A DNA stretch of 14,491 nt from Vulcanococcus sp. SFB_649D_100_25 (GTDB lineage Bacteria > Cyanobacteriota > Cyanobacteriia > PCC-6307 > Cyanobiaceae): NCBI GenBank assembly GCA_030833825.1, contig JAURGL010000015.1, positions 3,382 through 17,872 of the forward strand, given 5' to 3'. A program made the position numbers and the translations under genes. The notes beneath the pieces were generated by a model. That model made no database searches. It worked only from the letters and a program-made list of their open reading frames with translations, and was not told the DNA's origin. Shown here piece by piece: positions 1 to 6,876 of the stretch. Each line of letters starts with the position of its first letter. Position 1 is the first letter of the stretch.

Positions 1-25
1 CACCGCGGTCTCTGGAGCGGAGCAC

Positions 26-59
26 AAAAAAACCAGCTCGCGCATCTGCGTGAGCTGGT
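26..59 (-). terminator. Rho-independent terminator closing the minus-strand gene run
   Basis: Read on the minus strand, an 8-bp perfect stem (ACCAGCTC paired with GAGCTGGT, plus-strand 52-59 and 32-39) continues after one mismatch into 3 more pairs. The loop is 4 bases, and a run of seven T (plus-strand A at 26-32) follows. The structure starts 27 bases past the stop of the gene at 87-617. Stem, small loop and T run are all seen directly. The plus strand has no T run, so the terminator works for the minus strand only. It probably ends the long run that begins near 6297. Confidence 0.92.
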
Positions 60-86
60 CTTGAACGCAGAGGCGCTAATCGAGGG

Positions 87-617
87 TTAGAGGTCCTTGA
101 CCCAGCCCTTGAAGGCACCGATGTCGCCAGGTTTGGCGGTGGGCTGGTTGCCGGTGGGCGATTGCACCTGGGAGGCCTGCTGCTCCTCCTTCTGGGCCTT
201 GATCACCGCGGGGCCACCGGGGACGTTGACGCCCACGGCTGATCCCTTCATCCGCTGATCGAGCTCGGCCTTGCTCATCTGCTCGGCAAAGGTCTTCTTG
301 ACGGGCTTGGGCACACCGCCGGTGAGATCGGTCTCGACCGATTTCTCCACCTCGCCACCCAGGCCGGGAGTCGCCATTTCACGGCGGGAGGTCATCGAGG
401 CGACCTCATCAATCATCTCCTTGTTGCCCGGGCTGCTGGCGGTGCCGGGGAAGGTATGGCGAATGGTGTTGGAACGACGCATGAAGTTCACATCGCCCAT
501 GCTGCTGGAGGCATCCGCATCCAGGAAGAAGGCTTCCTCCTGTTTTGCGGGCTTGGCCTGGTTATTGGTGACGCTTACCGGCTTGGAGCCACCCAGAAGA
601 CGATCAAACAGGCCCAT
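87..617 (-). CDS. Conserved-looking hypothetical protein, low-complexity, probably soluble
   Basis: This encodes 176 residues from ATG to TAA, last gene of the minus-strand run and directly followed by a strong terminator. I do not recognise the family. The protein begins with a short amphipathic stretch (MGLFDRLLGG). The rest is rich in Gln, Lys, Ser, Gly, Pro and Ala, with no membrane segment, no signal peptide and no cysteine, which suggests much of it is disordered. The C-terminal end (GDIGAFKGWVKDL) looks more ordered and hydrophobic and may be a binding motif. It starts 27 bases after the PHP phosphoesterase stop, so co-transcription is likely. No clear Shine-Dalgarno sequence precedes the ATG. 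A long opposite-strand frame over the same bases has no recognisable protein character. Being real is likely; function is unknown. Confidence 0.75.
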   Translation of the reverse strand: MGLFDRLLGGSKPVSVTNNQAKPAKQEEAFFLDADASSSMGDVNFMRRSNTIRHTFPGTASSPGNKEMIDEVASMTSRREMATPGLGGEVEKSVETDLTGGVPKPVKKTFAEQMSKAELDQRMKGSAVGVNVPGGPAVIKAQKEEQQASQVQSPTGNQPTAKPGDIGAFKGWVKDL

Positions 618-644
618 CGACAGGGAACAAGATCTTCGGGAACC

Positions 645-1313
645 CTAGCGGCCACAGAGCTCCAGGCCATGGGTATCCGTACCGCAACTTCGCAGAAGTG
701 CGTGTTTCTCCAGCAATGCCGCCACCGCCTCACACACCACCGGGGTCGGGCGCCAGCTGGCCTGCATCTCGTAGTCGTAGTAGGCCTCCGCCCCATCAAA
801 CCCCTGCTCCGCCGCCGCCTGAATCAAGCGCTGAAAAGGAAGTCGGTATCGACCCGGATGGGCCAAGAGGGCGAGCCCCCCGGCGTCATGAATGCGCCGG
901 CGCACCTCCTCAGCCTTGAGGGCTTCGCCAATGGCTGACTGTCCCTCGCTGTAGGGGGCCAGGGCGTGATGGTCGAGCTCAAAGCCGAGGGCCAACACAT
1001 GCACCAGACAGCCCTCCAGGAGGCAACTGATCTCCATGCCGCTCCAGAGGTGTGGAGCCTGTACGCCGCGCAGCCGTTGATGGTCGAGCCACTCCTGCAG
1101 CGGCCGATAGGCCCGGGTGCTGTGGTGATCGGTGACCGCCAGATGCTGCAAACCCAGCTGGACCGCCTGATGTCCGAGCTGTTCAGGGCTGAGGCTGCCG
1201 TCGCTGCAGGTGGTGTGGCAATGGAAGTTGAATTCAGTGGGACAGCTCGTGGGACTGACCCGTTCGAGCACCGATCGAAGCGGATGGGAGGAGCTGCGAT
1301 CCGGGCTGTGCAT
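645..1313 (-). CDS. PHP-domain metal-dependent phosphoesterase (TrpH/RNase AM-like)
   Basis: This 222-residue protein carries the full set of PHP metal-ligand motifs. They are H31-C-H33 with SDG at 37-39, TDHH at 61-64, E94 in SGMEIS, H105, AHP with H152, and GTDTHG with D213 and H215. PHP enzymes of this type bind two or three metal ions and cleave phosphoesters; the known relatives remove 3'-phosphate-5'-phosphate nucleotides or trim RNA 5' ends. The substrate here cannot be read from the sequence. It is shorter than typical TrpH-like proteins (about 280 residues), so the insert domain between the middle motifs seems reduced. I chose the ATG at 1313 because it lies 4 bases after the HemJ stop with AGG just upstream; a longer in-frame start would run back into hemJ. 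It is cytoplasmic, with no signal peptide. Confidence 0.88.
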   Translation of the reverse strand: MHSPDRSSSHPLRSVLERVSPTSCPTEFNFHCHTTCSDGSLSPEQLGHQAVQLGLQHLAVTDHHSTRAYRPLQEWLDHQRLRGVQAPHLWSGMEISCLLEGCLVHVLALGFELDHHALAPYSEGQSAIGEALKAEEVRRRIHDAGGLALLAHPGRYRLPFQRLIQAAAEQGFDGAEAYYDYEMQASWRPTPVVCEAVAALLEKHALLRSCGTDTHGLELCGR

Positions 1314-1317
1314 CACC

Positions 1318-1908
1318 TCAGCCTGCCGCGGCAACGTCCCGTTCAGCCCTGAGCCTGCGCCAGCGGGCATAGAACTGAATCGATGCCGCCATGAAGACCA
1401 CCAGGGCCACCATGAACCAGGTGGCAGCACCGGTCGGGAACTGGTTTTTGAAGACCACCAGCATCACGACAATCACCAGCAGCAGAGTTGGCAGCTCGTT
1501 CAGGGCCCGCAACTGCTTGGGACTCCACTGGCAGCTGCCGGCGTTCAGTTGCCCCATCAAGCGGTAACAGAACCAGTGGTAGACCAGCAGGGCTGCCACA
1601 AAGCCCAGCTTTGCGTGCATCCAGCCCTGCTGCAGCCAGGCGGGATTGCTGATCAACAGGCCAGCCGCCATCGAGACCGCGACCACCATGCCTGGGGTGG
1701 TGATGATGTTGGCCAGACGCTTCTCCATCAGGCCGTATTGGGCCTGAAAGGGCTCCCGCAGGGCCGGCTCCAGCTCTTCCGCTTCGCGGTGATAGATGAA
1801 CAGGCGGACCAGGTAGAACAACCCGGCGAACCAGACCACCACTCCAACGATGTGCAGGGTCTTGAACCAGAGGTAGGCCTCAGGGGGGAGAGCCGCCAGG
1901 GTGAGCAC
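1318..1908 (-). CDS. hemJ: HemJ-type protoporphyrinogen IX oxidase, membrane protein
   Basis: The 196-residue protein has about four hydrophobic membrane segments. It shows the conserved pattern of the HemJ (UPF0093) family: LHIVGVVVWFAGLFYLVRLF with H19 and R35, YHREAE near 39-44, MEKRL at 61-65, WMHAKL with H98 and K100, and NELPT at 137-141. HemJ oxidises protoporphyrinogen IX to protoporphyrin IX in heme and chlorophyll synthesis and is the usual form of this enzyme in cyanobacteria. It is expected to bind heme through conserved histidines. The start is GTG at 1908; no in-frame ATG lies upstream before a stop. It follows the photolyase gene by 42 bases and precedes the PHP gene by 4, so it is probably translated from the same message. 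Confidence 0.9.
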   Translation of the reverse strand: MLTLAALPPEAYLWFKTLHIVGVVVWFAGLFYLVRLFIYHREAEELEPALREPFQAQYGLMEKRLANIITTPGMVVAVSMAAGLLISNPAWLQQGWMHAKLGFVAALLVYHWFCYRLMGQLNAGSCQWSPKQLRALNELPTLLLVIVVMLVVFKNQFPTGAATWFMVALVVFMAASIQFYARWRRLRAERDVAAAG

Positions 1909-1950
1909 AGGTCTGAACGAAACAGCAGGCCAACAAGGTAGGTCGCACGC

Positions 1951-3492
1951 TCATCGCTCAGCAGCGCTGCCGGCGCTCTCGAGATGCGCCGCCGCCGCCG
2001 CGCGAATCGCCGTGAGCTCTGCGGCCGGCAGCTTCTCCAGTTGCTTCAGCACCAGGCCCATGCGCGGGTTGCGGCTGAGTTCCTGATGGTGGCGGGCCAG
2101 GAAGTCCCAGTAGAGGCTGTTGAACGGACAGGCCTTCTCACCGGCTCGCTGCTTGACGTCATAGGCACACCCCTTGCAGTAGGTGCTCATCCGTTTGATG
2201 TAGTTCCCACTGGCGGCGTAGGGCTTGCTGGCCAGACGACCTCCGTCAGCAAACAGACCCATCCCCAGCACGTTGGTCTGCATGACCCAATCGAACCCAT
2301 CGATGAACATCCGGTGAAACCAGGCCGTCAGGGCCTGGGGCTGGAGGCCGGCCAACAGCCCGTAATTCGCCAGCACCATCAGACGCTGGATGTGGTGGGC
2401 ATAACCACTGGTCTCGATCTCCTGCAGAACCGTGTCCAGGCAGCGCAGTCCACTTCCGCCTAACTGCTCAAACCAGAGAGGCAGGGCGCGATCAGCCTCG
2501 AAGTGGTTGACCTGTCCATACCCAGGTCCGAACCAGTGGTAGAGGCCATGGGTGTATTCCCTCCAGCCCAGGATCTGGCGGATCACACCCTCCAGCCCCG
2601 CTAAGGGGACCTGCTGCTCCAGGCCCGCCGCCTCCAGCCTGCGGATCACCTCCAACGGATGCAACAGGCCGAGGTTCAGGTAGGGAGAAAGCAGGGCATG
2701 CCACAGGGTGGGCTCCCCACTGACCATGGCGTCCTGGTAGGGGCCGAAGCCGGCAAGGCGTGTCGCAACGAAATGCTCCAGCACGTGCAGCGCCTGTTCG
2801 CGGCTGACGGCCCAGCGGAACGGTCGGATCCGCCCGGGCAGGGGCGGGTTGAGGGCCTCCACCTTGAGCAACACCGCTTCGGTGATGGGATCCGGCTCAA
2901 ACCAGAGGGGATCAGGTCCCTGCAACCCCTTGGGGGGAGCCTTGCGGTTGTCATGGTCGTAGTTCCATTGGCCGCCGAGGGGTTCAGCCGCTGCCCCCTC
3001 TCCCTGCATCAAGACGCCGAAACGCTTCCGCCCTTCGCGATAGAAGAGCTCCATCCGCAGTTGCTTGTAGCGGTCGGCCCAGGCTGCAAAGTCCTCACGG
3101 CTCCAGAGGAAGGCATTGCTCGGGAACCAGATCAGCGGGACCGGCAACGCCAGGGCCTCAATCGCCTGCCGGAACTCACGATCCGCAGGCTCCATCAGCC
3201 GCAATTCCGTGATCCCCGCCTCCACGATCCAGTGGCGGATGGCATCCCCGAAGTGCTCGCACTCCCGCTGGTCGACCTGCCAGCCATGGGCCTTCAAGGT
3301 CTCGGCGAAGTGACGCATGGCACTCCAGACGAGCACCAGCTTCTGGGCGTGGTAGCGGCGACGTTTGAGGACCGAGGTGCTCTCCAGGAGGATCACCCGG
3401 CAGTCCTCGCGCTCAGCTGACTCCAGAGCGGACTGCAAAGCGGACTGCTCGAGGCTGAGCTGATCCCCCAGCACCCAGATCCCGATGGTCAT
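1951..3492 (-). CDS. Fe-S cluster photolyase/cryptochrome (FeS-BCP, PhrB-like; likely (6-4) photolyase)
   Basis: The 513-residue protein starts with the Rossmann-like DPRP half (MTIGIWVLGDQL). The C-terminal half is FAD-binding, with the family stretches YAHHIQRLMVLANYGLLAG, ADGGRLASKPYAASGNYI and NSLYWDFL. Four cysteines, C351, C439, C442 and C455, match the [4Fe-4S] ligands of Agrobacterium PhrB (350, 438, 441, 454) with a constant offset of one. Members repair (6-4) photoproducts with blue light, using FAD and a lumazine antenna; some act as cryptochromes. The ATG at 3492 overlaps the preceding gene's TGA (ATGA, 4 bases), so a longer in-frame start upstream is rejected. The gene sits in one run with uvrC, which fits a DNA-repair role. 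Repair versus signalling is not decided by sequence alone. Confidence 0.92.
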   Translation of the reverse strand: MTIGIWVLGDQLSLEQSALQSALESAEREDCRVILLESTSVLKRRRYHAQKLVLVWSAMRHFAETLKAHGWQVDQRECEHFGDAIRHWIVEAGITELRLMEPADREFRQAIEALALPVPLIWFPSNAFLWSREDFAAWADRYKQLRMELFYREGRKRFGVLMQGEGAAAEPLGGQWNYDHDNRKAPPKGLQGPDPLWFEPDPITEAVLLKVEALNPPLPGRIRPFRWAVSREQALHVLEHFVATRLAGFGPYQDAMVSGEPTLWHALLSPYLNLGLLHPLEVIRRLEAAGLEQQVPLAGLEGVIRQILGWREYTHGLYHWFGPGYGQVNHFEADRALPLWFEQLGGSGLRCLDTVLQEIETSGYAHHIQRLMVLANYGLLAGLQPQALTAWFHRMFIDGFDWVMQTNVLGMGLFADGGRLASKPYAASGNYIKRMSTYCKGCAYDVKQRAGEKACPFNSLYWDFLARHHQELSRNPRMGLVLKQLEKLPAAELTAIRAAAAAHLESAGSAAER

Positions 3493-3797
3493 GCCGGCGC
3501 CTCTCCCGCGAGGCGGCAGGCCTTGCGGGCCACGGCTGCGGCATAGCCCCGTTCCACCAGACCCGCCGCAGGACTCAAGGCGGCACTGCGGCAATCCACC
3601 GTGATCCGTTCGCGGTGCCCCTGCTGGTCGCTGATCCGCATCCGCAGCTGAAAGTGATGCTTGGCGCTGCGGGTGATTTCATCACCGCAGATCGGACCGA
3701 CGCAGAGGCCGGGTGCCGCGGCAACGGGCCAGGCCCAGCCCAGCACCAGCAGCAACAGGGCAGTGATCGAGGCCAGAACCAGACGGGTGGACCTCAA
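3489..3797 (-). CDS. Small exported four-cysteine protein, function unknown
   Basis: The product is 102 residues. The N-terminus (MRSTRLVLASITALLLLVLG) is a classical signal peptide: a short basic head, a hydrophobic core to about residue 23, and a likely signal-peptidase site after VAAA (residues 25-28). The mature part of about 74 residues contains C32, C37, C69 and C94, enough for two disulfides in the periplasm or thylakoid lumen. I do not recognise a named family. The start codon is TTG at 3797, overlapping the uvrC stop (TTGA, 4 bases), and the stop overlaps the photolyase ATG (ATGA). This double overlap is the main reason to trust the unusual start. It is odd to find an exported protein between two DNA-repair genes; a shared stress regulation is possible but not shown. 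Confidence 0.78.
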   Translation of the reverse strand: MRSTRLVLASITALLLLVLGWAWPVAAAPGLCVGPICGDEITRSAKHHFQLRMRISDQQGHRERITVDCRSAALSPAAGLVERGYAAAVARKACRLAGEAPA

Positions 3798-5818
3798 CCG
3801 GCCATCTCCAGGGGCTGTTCATTCTCCAGTTCTGCGGACGCCTCGAGCTCCTGGGGATGGAAGTACTCCCAGACCACCTTGGCGAGGCCTGGCCCCACCC
3901 CCGGAGCAGCCGCGAGGGTGTCAATGCTCGCCAGCTGAATGGCATCAATCGAGCGGAAGTGGGCGAGCAGCTCCTTGATCCGCTTCGGTCCCAAGCCGGG
4001 GATATCGGAGAGGCGGGAGCGCTTCATGCGCTCACCGCGCTGCTGACGGTGAAAGCTGACGGCAAAGCGGTGCGCCTCATCCCGCAGACGCCGCAGCAAC
4101 TGCACCCCCAGCTGTTCCGGTTCGCTGTCCAGGGGTTGCTTGGCGCCGGGAATGAAGACCTCTTCCCGTTGCTTCGCCAGGGAGCAGACCACCAGCTCCT
4201 CATCGAGGTTGAGTTCCCGCAGGGCCTCCATCACGGCCGACAGCTGCCCCTTGCCCCCATCGATCATCACCACGTCCGGCCAATCGTTGAGCCCTCCGGT
4301 GTGCAGGGCGCTGCCGGCCGCACGCCTCAGGGCGCGAAGGTCAGCCCCCTCGGCCTTGGCCTGGGCCCAGCGGCGAAAGCGCCTGCGCATGATCTCCGCC
4401 ATGGCCATGAAGTCATCGGAGTGCCCGGCCCGGATCGAGCTGCTCTGGATCTTGTATTTGCGGTAGTGCTGCTTCGCCGGCAGACCATCGATAAAGACCA
4501 CCTGGGAGGCCACCGCATCGCTGCCCTGGATGTGGCTGATGTCGTACCCCTCGATCCGCCGCGGAGCGCTGGGGAGTTCCAGCAGCTGGGCGAGGTCCTC
4601 TGTGGCCAGAAGGTTCTGCTCACTGGCGCGCCGGGCCCGTTCGAGCTCGTAGCTGGCATTGCGCAGGACCAGTTCAATCAGGTCTGCCTTTTGGGAGCGC
4701 TGCGGCACCGAGAGCTTGACCTTGCGGCCCCGCAGTTCTGAGAGCCACTCCTCGATCAACTCCTGCTGGGGCAGGGGTAACTGGAGCAGGAGCTCCGGTG
4801 GGATCTCGACGGGCTCCACCTGGCTGTAGTGCTCTTCGATCACCGTCTGGAGAATCCGGCCGAGGGCGAGGCGGCGCTCGGGGGAAGCCGGGAGCTCACC
4901 GCCGGAGCCTTCCTCAGCCGCGGGAATGCCGTTGGCATCGGCGGTGAAACCCAACCGGCCCACCAACTTGCCGGCCCGCATCTGAAACAGCTGGACAGCC
5001 GCCACCCGCTCATCAGCGGCCAGGGCCAGGACGTCACGGCTGACCGAGCTGTCCCCAATGCTCATCTTTTGATCGGCCGTCAGGGTGTCGATGCCCTGCA
5101 GCTGGTCGCGAACCCGGGCGGCACTTTCAAAGTCAAGCCGCTCGGCGTAGCGCTCCATCTGCTCCTGCAGGAGCTGGAGCAACTCCTCGTTGCGCCCCTG
5201 GAACACCATCGCCACCTGCCGGAGGGTCCGGTGGTAATCGTCGGAGCTGATCTTTTCCTGACACACGCCGGGGCAGCGACCGATGTCGTAGTTGAGGCAG
5301 GTCCGGTCCTTGTGGAGCGGCAGGGGACGCTGGCGCAGGGGGAAGACCCGTTTCACCAGCCCCAGGGTGCGACGCAGCAGGCCGACATCCACGTAGGGCC
5401 CGTAGAAGCGATCAAGCGGTGAGCGAAAACGGCGCTTGCGCGTGATGAAGATGCGCGGGTAGGCCTCGCTCCAGGTGATGCAGAGGTAGGGATATTTCTT
5501 GTCGTCCTTCAACAGCACGTTGAAGTGCGGCTGATGGTTCTTGATCAGGTTGGATTCCAGCGCCAGCGCCTCGGCTTCGCTGTCGGTGACGATGAATTCG
5601 ATCTCGCACACCTGCCGCACCATCAGGGCGATGCGGGGGGAGTGGCCGTGGCCGCTACCGCTCTGGAAATAGCTGCGGACCCGGTTGCGGAGGACCTTGG
5701 CCTTGCCGATGTAGAGGATGCGGTCCTCGCCATCGCGCATCAAGTAGCAACCGGGTTCGCTGGGGACCTCCTTCAGCCGCGCCTTGAGACGCGGCTGGTC
5801 CTGAACCAGGGGTTTCAA
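3794..5818 (-). CDS. uvrC: UvrABC excinuclease subunit C
   Basis: The product is 674 residues, longer than E. coli UvrC (610). The N-terminal GIY-YIG nuclease domain shows GCYLM and YIGKAK (Y25, Y36), then R46 and E88, as needed for the 3' incision. The UvrB-binding UVR motif lies around 205-240 (MERYAERLDFESAARVRDQL). The RNase H-like 5' incision domain has D426 (EGYDISHIQG), D520 (VVMIDGGKGQL) and H590 (FAVSFHR), matching the D-D-H set of the family. Tandem helix-hairpin-helix motifs near 605-660 (IPGLGPKRI, APGVGPGLA) bind DNA. Extra length lies partly between D426 and D520, in an Arg/Ala-rich insert. The start is TTG at 5818, overlapping the flavin reductase stop (TTGA); no other in-frame start precedes the nuclease domain. 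UvrC makes both cuts in nucleotide excision repair. Confidence 0.97.
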   Translation of the reverse strand: MKPLVQDQPRLKARLKEVPSEPGCYLMRDGEDRILYIGKAKVLRNRVRSYFQSGSGHGHSPRIALMVRQVCEIEFIVTDSEAEALALESNLIKNHQPHFNVLLKDDKKYPYLCITWSEAYPRIFITRKRRFRSPLDRFYGPYVDVGLLRRTLGLVKRVFPLRQRPLPLHKDRTCLNYDIGRCPGVCQEKISSDDYHRTLRQVAMVFQGRNEELLQLLQEQMERYAERLDFESAARVRDQLQGIDTLTADQKMSIGDSSVSRDVLALAADERVAAVQLFQMRAGKLVGRLGFTADANGIPAAEEGSGGELPASPERRLALGRILQTVIEEHYSQVEPVEIPPELLLQLPLPQQELIEEWLSELRGRKVKLSVPQRSQKADLIELVLRNASYELERARRASEQNLLATEDLAQLLELPSAPRRIEGYDISHIQGSDAVASQVVFIDGLPAKQHYRKYKIQSSSIRAGHSDDFMAMAEIMRRRFRRWAQAKAEGADLRALRRAAGSALHTGGLNDWPDVVMIDGGKGQLSAVMEALRELNLDEELVVCSLAKQREEVFIPGAKQPLDSEPEQLGVQLLRRLRDEAHRFAVSFHRQQRGERMKRSRLSDIPGLGPKRIKELLAHFRSIDAIQLASIDTLAAAPGVGPGLAKVVWEYFHPQELEASAELENEQPLEMAG

Positions 5819-6297
5819 CCGCCGTACTGCCAGCCGGTGCTGCTGAGTTCCAGGGCTGCTCCATCGCGATGCAGCACCGCGCTCTTCACTTCACCAACGA
5901 AGACGGTGTGGTCACCATGGGCCACCTGTCCCACCAGTTGGCACTCGACTGCACCGAGGGCATCGTTGAGGATCGGCAAGCCCAGTTCACCCAGCTGGAA
6001 TGGGGCGGCATCGAAACGACCGCCAACGCCCTTCTGGGGCTTGAAAAACACCGCGGCCAGGTCCTTCTGATCGGCAGACAGGACATTCAGGGAAAAGCGC
6101 CCGGTGCGCTGGATCATGCCGTTGCTGGTGCTGTCGGCACGCACCGCCATCACCACAAGAGGGGGCTCAAAGGAGCCCTGGGTGACCCAGCTGGCCGTGA
6201 ATCCGTTGACCTCCTCCCCTTCGGCCACTCCACAGATGAAGACACCGTGGGGGATCTTGCGAAGCAGGGTTTTCTTGGCGTCTGCGTTCAAGGCCAT
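5815..6297 (-). CDS. Flavin reductase-like FMN-binding domain protein
   Basis: The 160-residue protein fits the single-domain flavin reductase-like fold: KIPHGVFICG near the start, NGFTASWVTQGSFEPPLV, then FSLNVL, and a C-terminal GDHTVFVGEV. Such proteins bind FMN and often pass electrons from NAD(P)H to flavin; in cyanobacteria, related domains also occur fused to flavodiiron proteins. Its true partner is unknown. I chose the ATG at 6297. A TTG at 6318 in the same frame adds only seven residues and would lie at or before the likely transcription start, judged from a TAGAGT box at 6319-6324. It is the first gene of the seven-gene run and overlaps uvrC by 4 bases. It could supply reduced flavin to the photolyase downstream, which is inference only. 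Confidence 0.85.
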   Translation of the reverse strand: MALNADAKKTLLRKIPHGVFICGVAEGEEVNGFTASWVTQGSFEPPLVVMAVRADSTSNGMIQRTGRFSLNVLSADQKDLAAVFFKPQKGVGGRFDAAPFQLGELGLPILNDALGAVECQLVGQVAHGDHTVFVGEVKSAVLHRDGAALELSSTGWQYGG

Positions 6298-6318
6298 CGG
6301 GAAGCCGTTGCTGCCCAA

Positions 6319-6324
6319 ACTCTA
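6319..6324 (-). promoter_or_regulatory. Candidate -10 box (TAGAGT) for the flavin reductase-uvrC run
   Basis: On the minus strand the sequence CCGTTCCTAGAGTTT contains TAGAGT, which fits the loose TANNNT cyanobacterial -10 pattern. Transcription would begin near 6312, leaving a leader of about 15 bases before the ATG at 6297. No good -35 box is visible. It mirrors the box on the other strand at 6368-6373. Sequence match only. Confidence 0.35.
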
Positions 6325-6367
6325 GGAACGGCAAGCGCTCTGCGGATTACGGAAACCTGCCCATTCC

Positions 6368-6373
6368 TAGGAT
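6368..6373 (+). promoter_or_regulatory. Candidate -10 box (TAGGAT) for coaD
   Basis: CCATTCCTAGGATCAG on the plus strand contains TAGGAT, which fits TANNNT. TTACGG lies about 15 bases upstream as a weak -35 candidate. The predicted start of transcription falls at or next to the coaD ATG at 6380, which would make the message leaderless or nearly so. Sequence match only. Confidence 0.35.
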
Positions 6374-6379
6374 CAGTGG

Positions 6380-6856
6380 ATGCAGGCTCTCTACCCCGGC
6401 AGCTTTGATCCGCTCACGCTGGGCCACCTGGATGTGATCGAGCGAGGTTCAGCCCTGTTCGATCAGCTGGTCGTGGCGGTGCTGCGCAACCCGAGCAAGA
6501 ACCCCTGTTTCAGCGTCGAGCAACGGCTCGAGCAGATCAGGGCCTCAACCCACCATCTCCAGAACGTCCACGTCGCCGCCTTTGACGGCCTGACGGTGGA
6601 CTTCGCACAGCAGTGCGGCACCGGAGTGATTCTGCGGGGGCTGCGGGCCCTGAGCGACTTCGAATACGAACTGCAGATTGCGCACACCAACAAGAGCCTG
6701 GCGCCTCAGCTGGAGACCCTGTTCCTCGCAACCGCAACCGCCCACAGCTTTTTGAGCAGCTCGGTGGTCAAGGAGGTGGCTCGCTTTGGAGGCTCAGTCG
6801 GTCACATGGTGCCCACAGGAGTGGCAGAAGACCTGTCCAGGCTCTTTAATCAGTAG
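6380..6856 (+). CDS. coaD: Phosphopantetheine adenylyltransferase
   Basis: The 158-residue length is normal for CoaD. The nucleotidyltransferase signature is YPGSFDPLTLGHLDVIERG, with the T/HxGH motif at 13-16. K40 lies in NPSKNP, RGLRALSDFEYE spans 86-97, and the C-terminal SSSVVKEVARFGG starts at 126. The enzyme adds AMP from ATP to 4'-phosphopantetheine to make dephospho-CoA, the fourth of the five steps from pantothenate to CoA, in the cytoplasm. The ATG at 6380 gives the start expected for the family. It is divergent from the flavin reductase gene and is followed after 20 bases by the coiled-coil gene, with which it probably forms a two-gene unit. Confidence 0.97.
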   Translation: MQALYPGSFDPLTLGHLDVIERGSALFDQLVVAVLRNPSKNPCFSVEQRLEQIRASTHHLQNVHVAAFDGLTVDFAQQCGTGVILRGLRALSDFEYELQIAHTNKSLAPQLETLFLATATAHSFLSSSVVKEVARFGGSVGHMVPTGVAEDLSRLFNQ

Positions 6857-6876
6857 TCCCTCTTCGCACCCCGCTG

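Noticed and set aside
2659..3420. 253-residue plus-strand open frame
   Set aside because: It is antisense to the photolyase gene and has no recognisable domain.
3493..3594. In-frame N-terminal extension of the photolyase
   Set aside because: The added residues overlap the upstream small gene and lack family character; MTIGIWVLGDQ at 3492 is the normal beginning and sits in an ATGA overlap.
3857..4741. 294-residue plus-strand open frame
   Set aside because: It is antisense to uvrC within its catalytic and helix-hairpin-helix regions; composition is rich in His, Gln and Leu and no motif is seen.
6298..6318. TTG start for the flavin reductase at 6318
   Set aside because: It adds only seven residues, and the ATG at 6297 gives the expected start; the likely promoter also lies too close to 6318.
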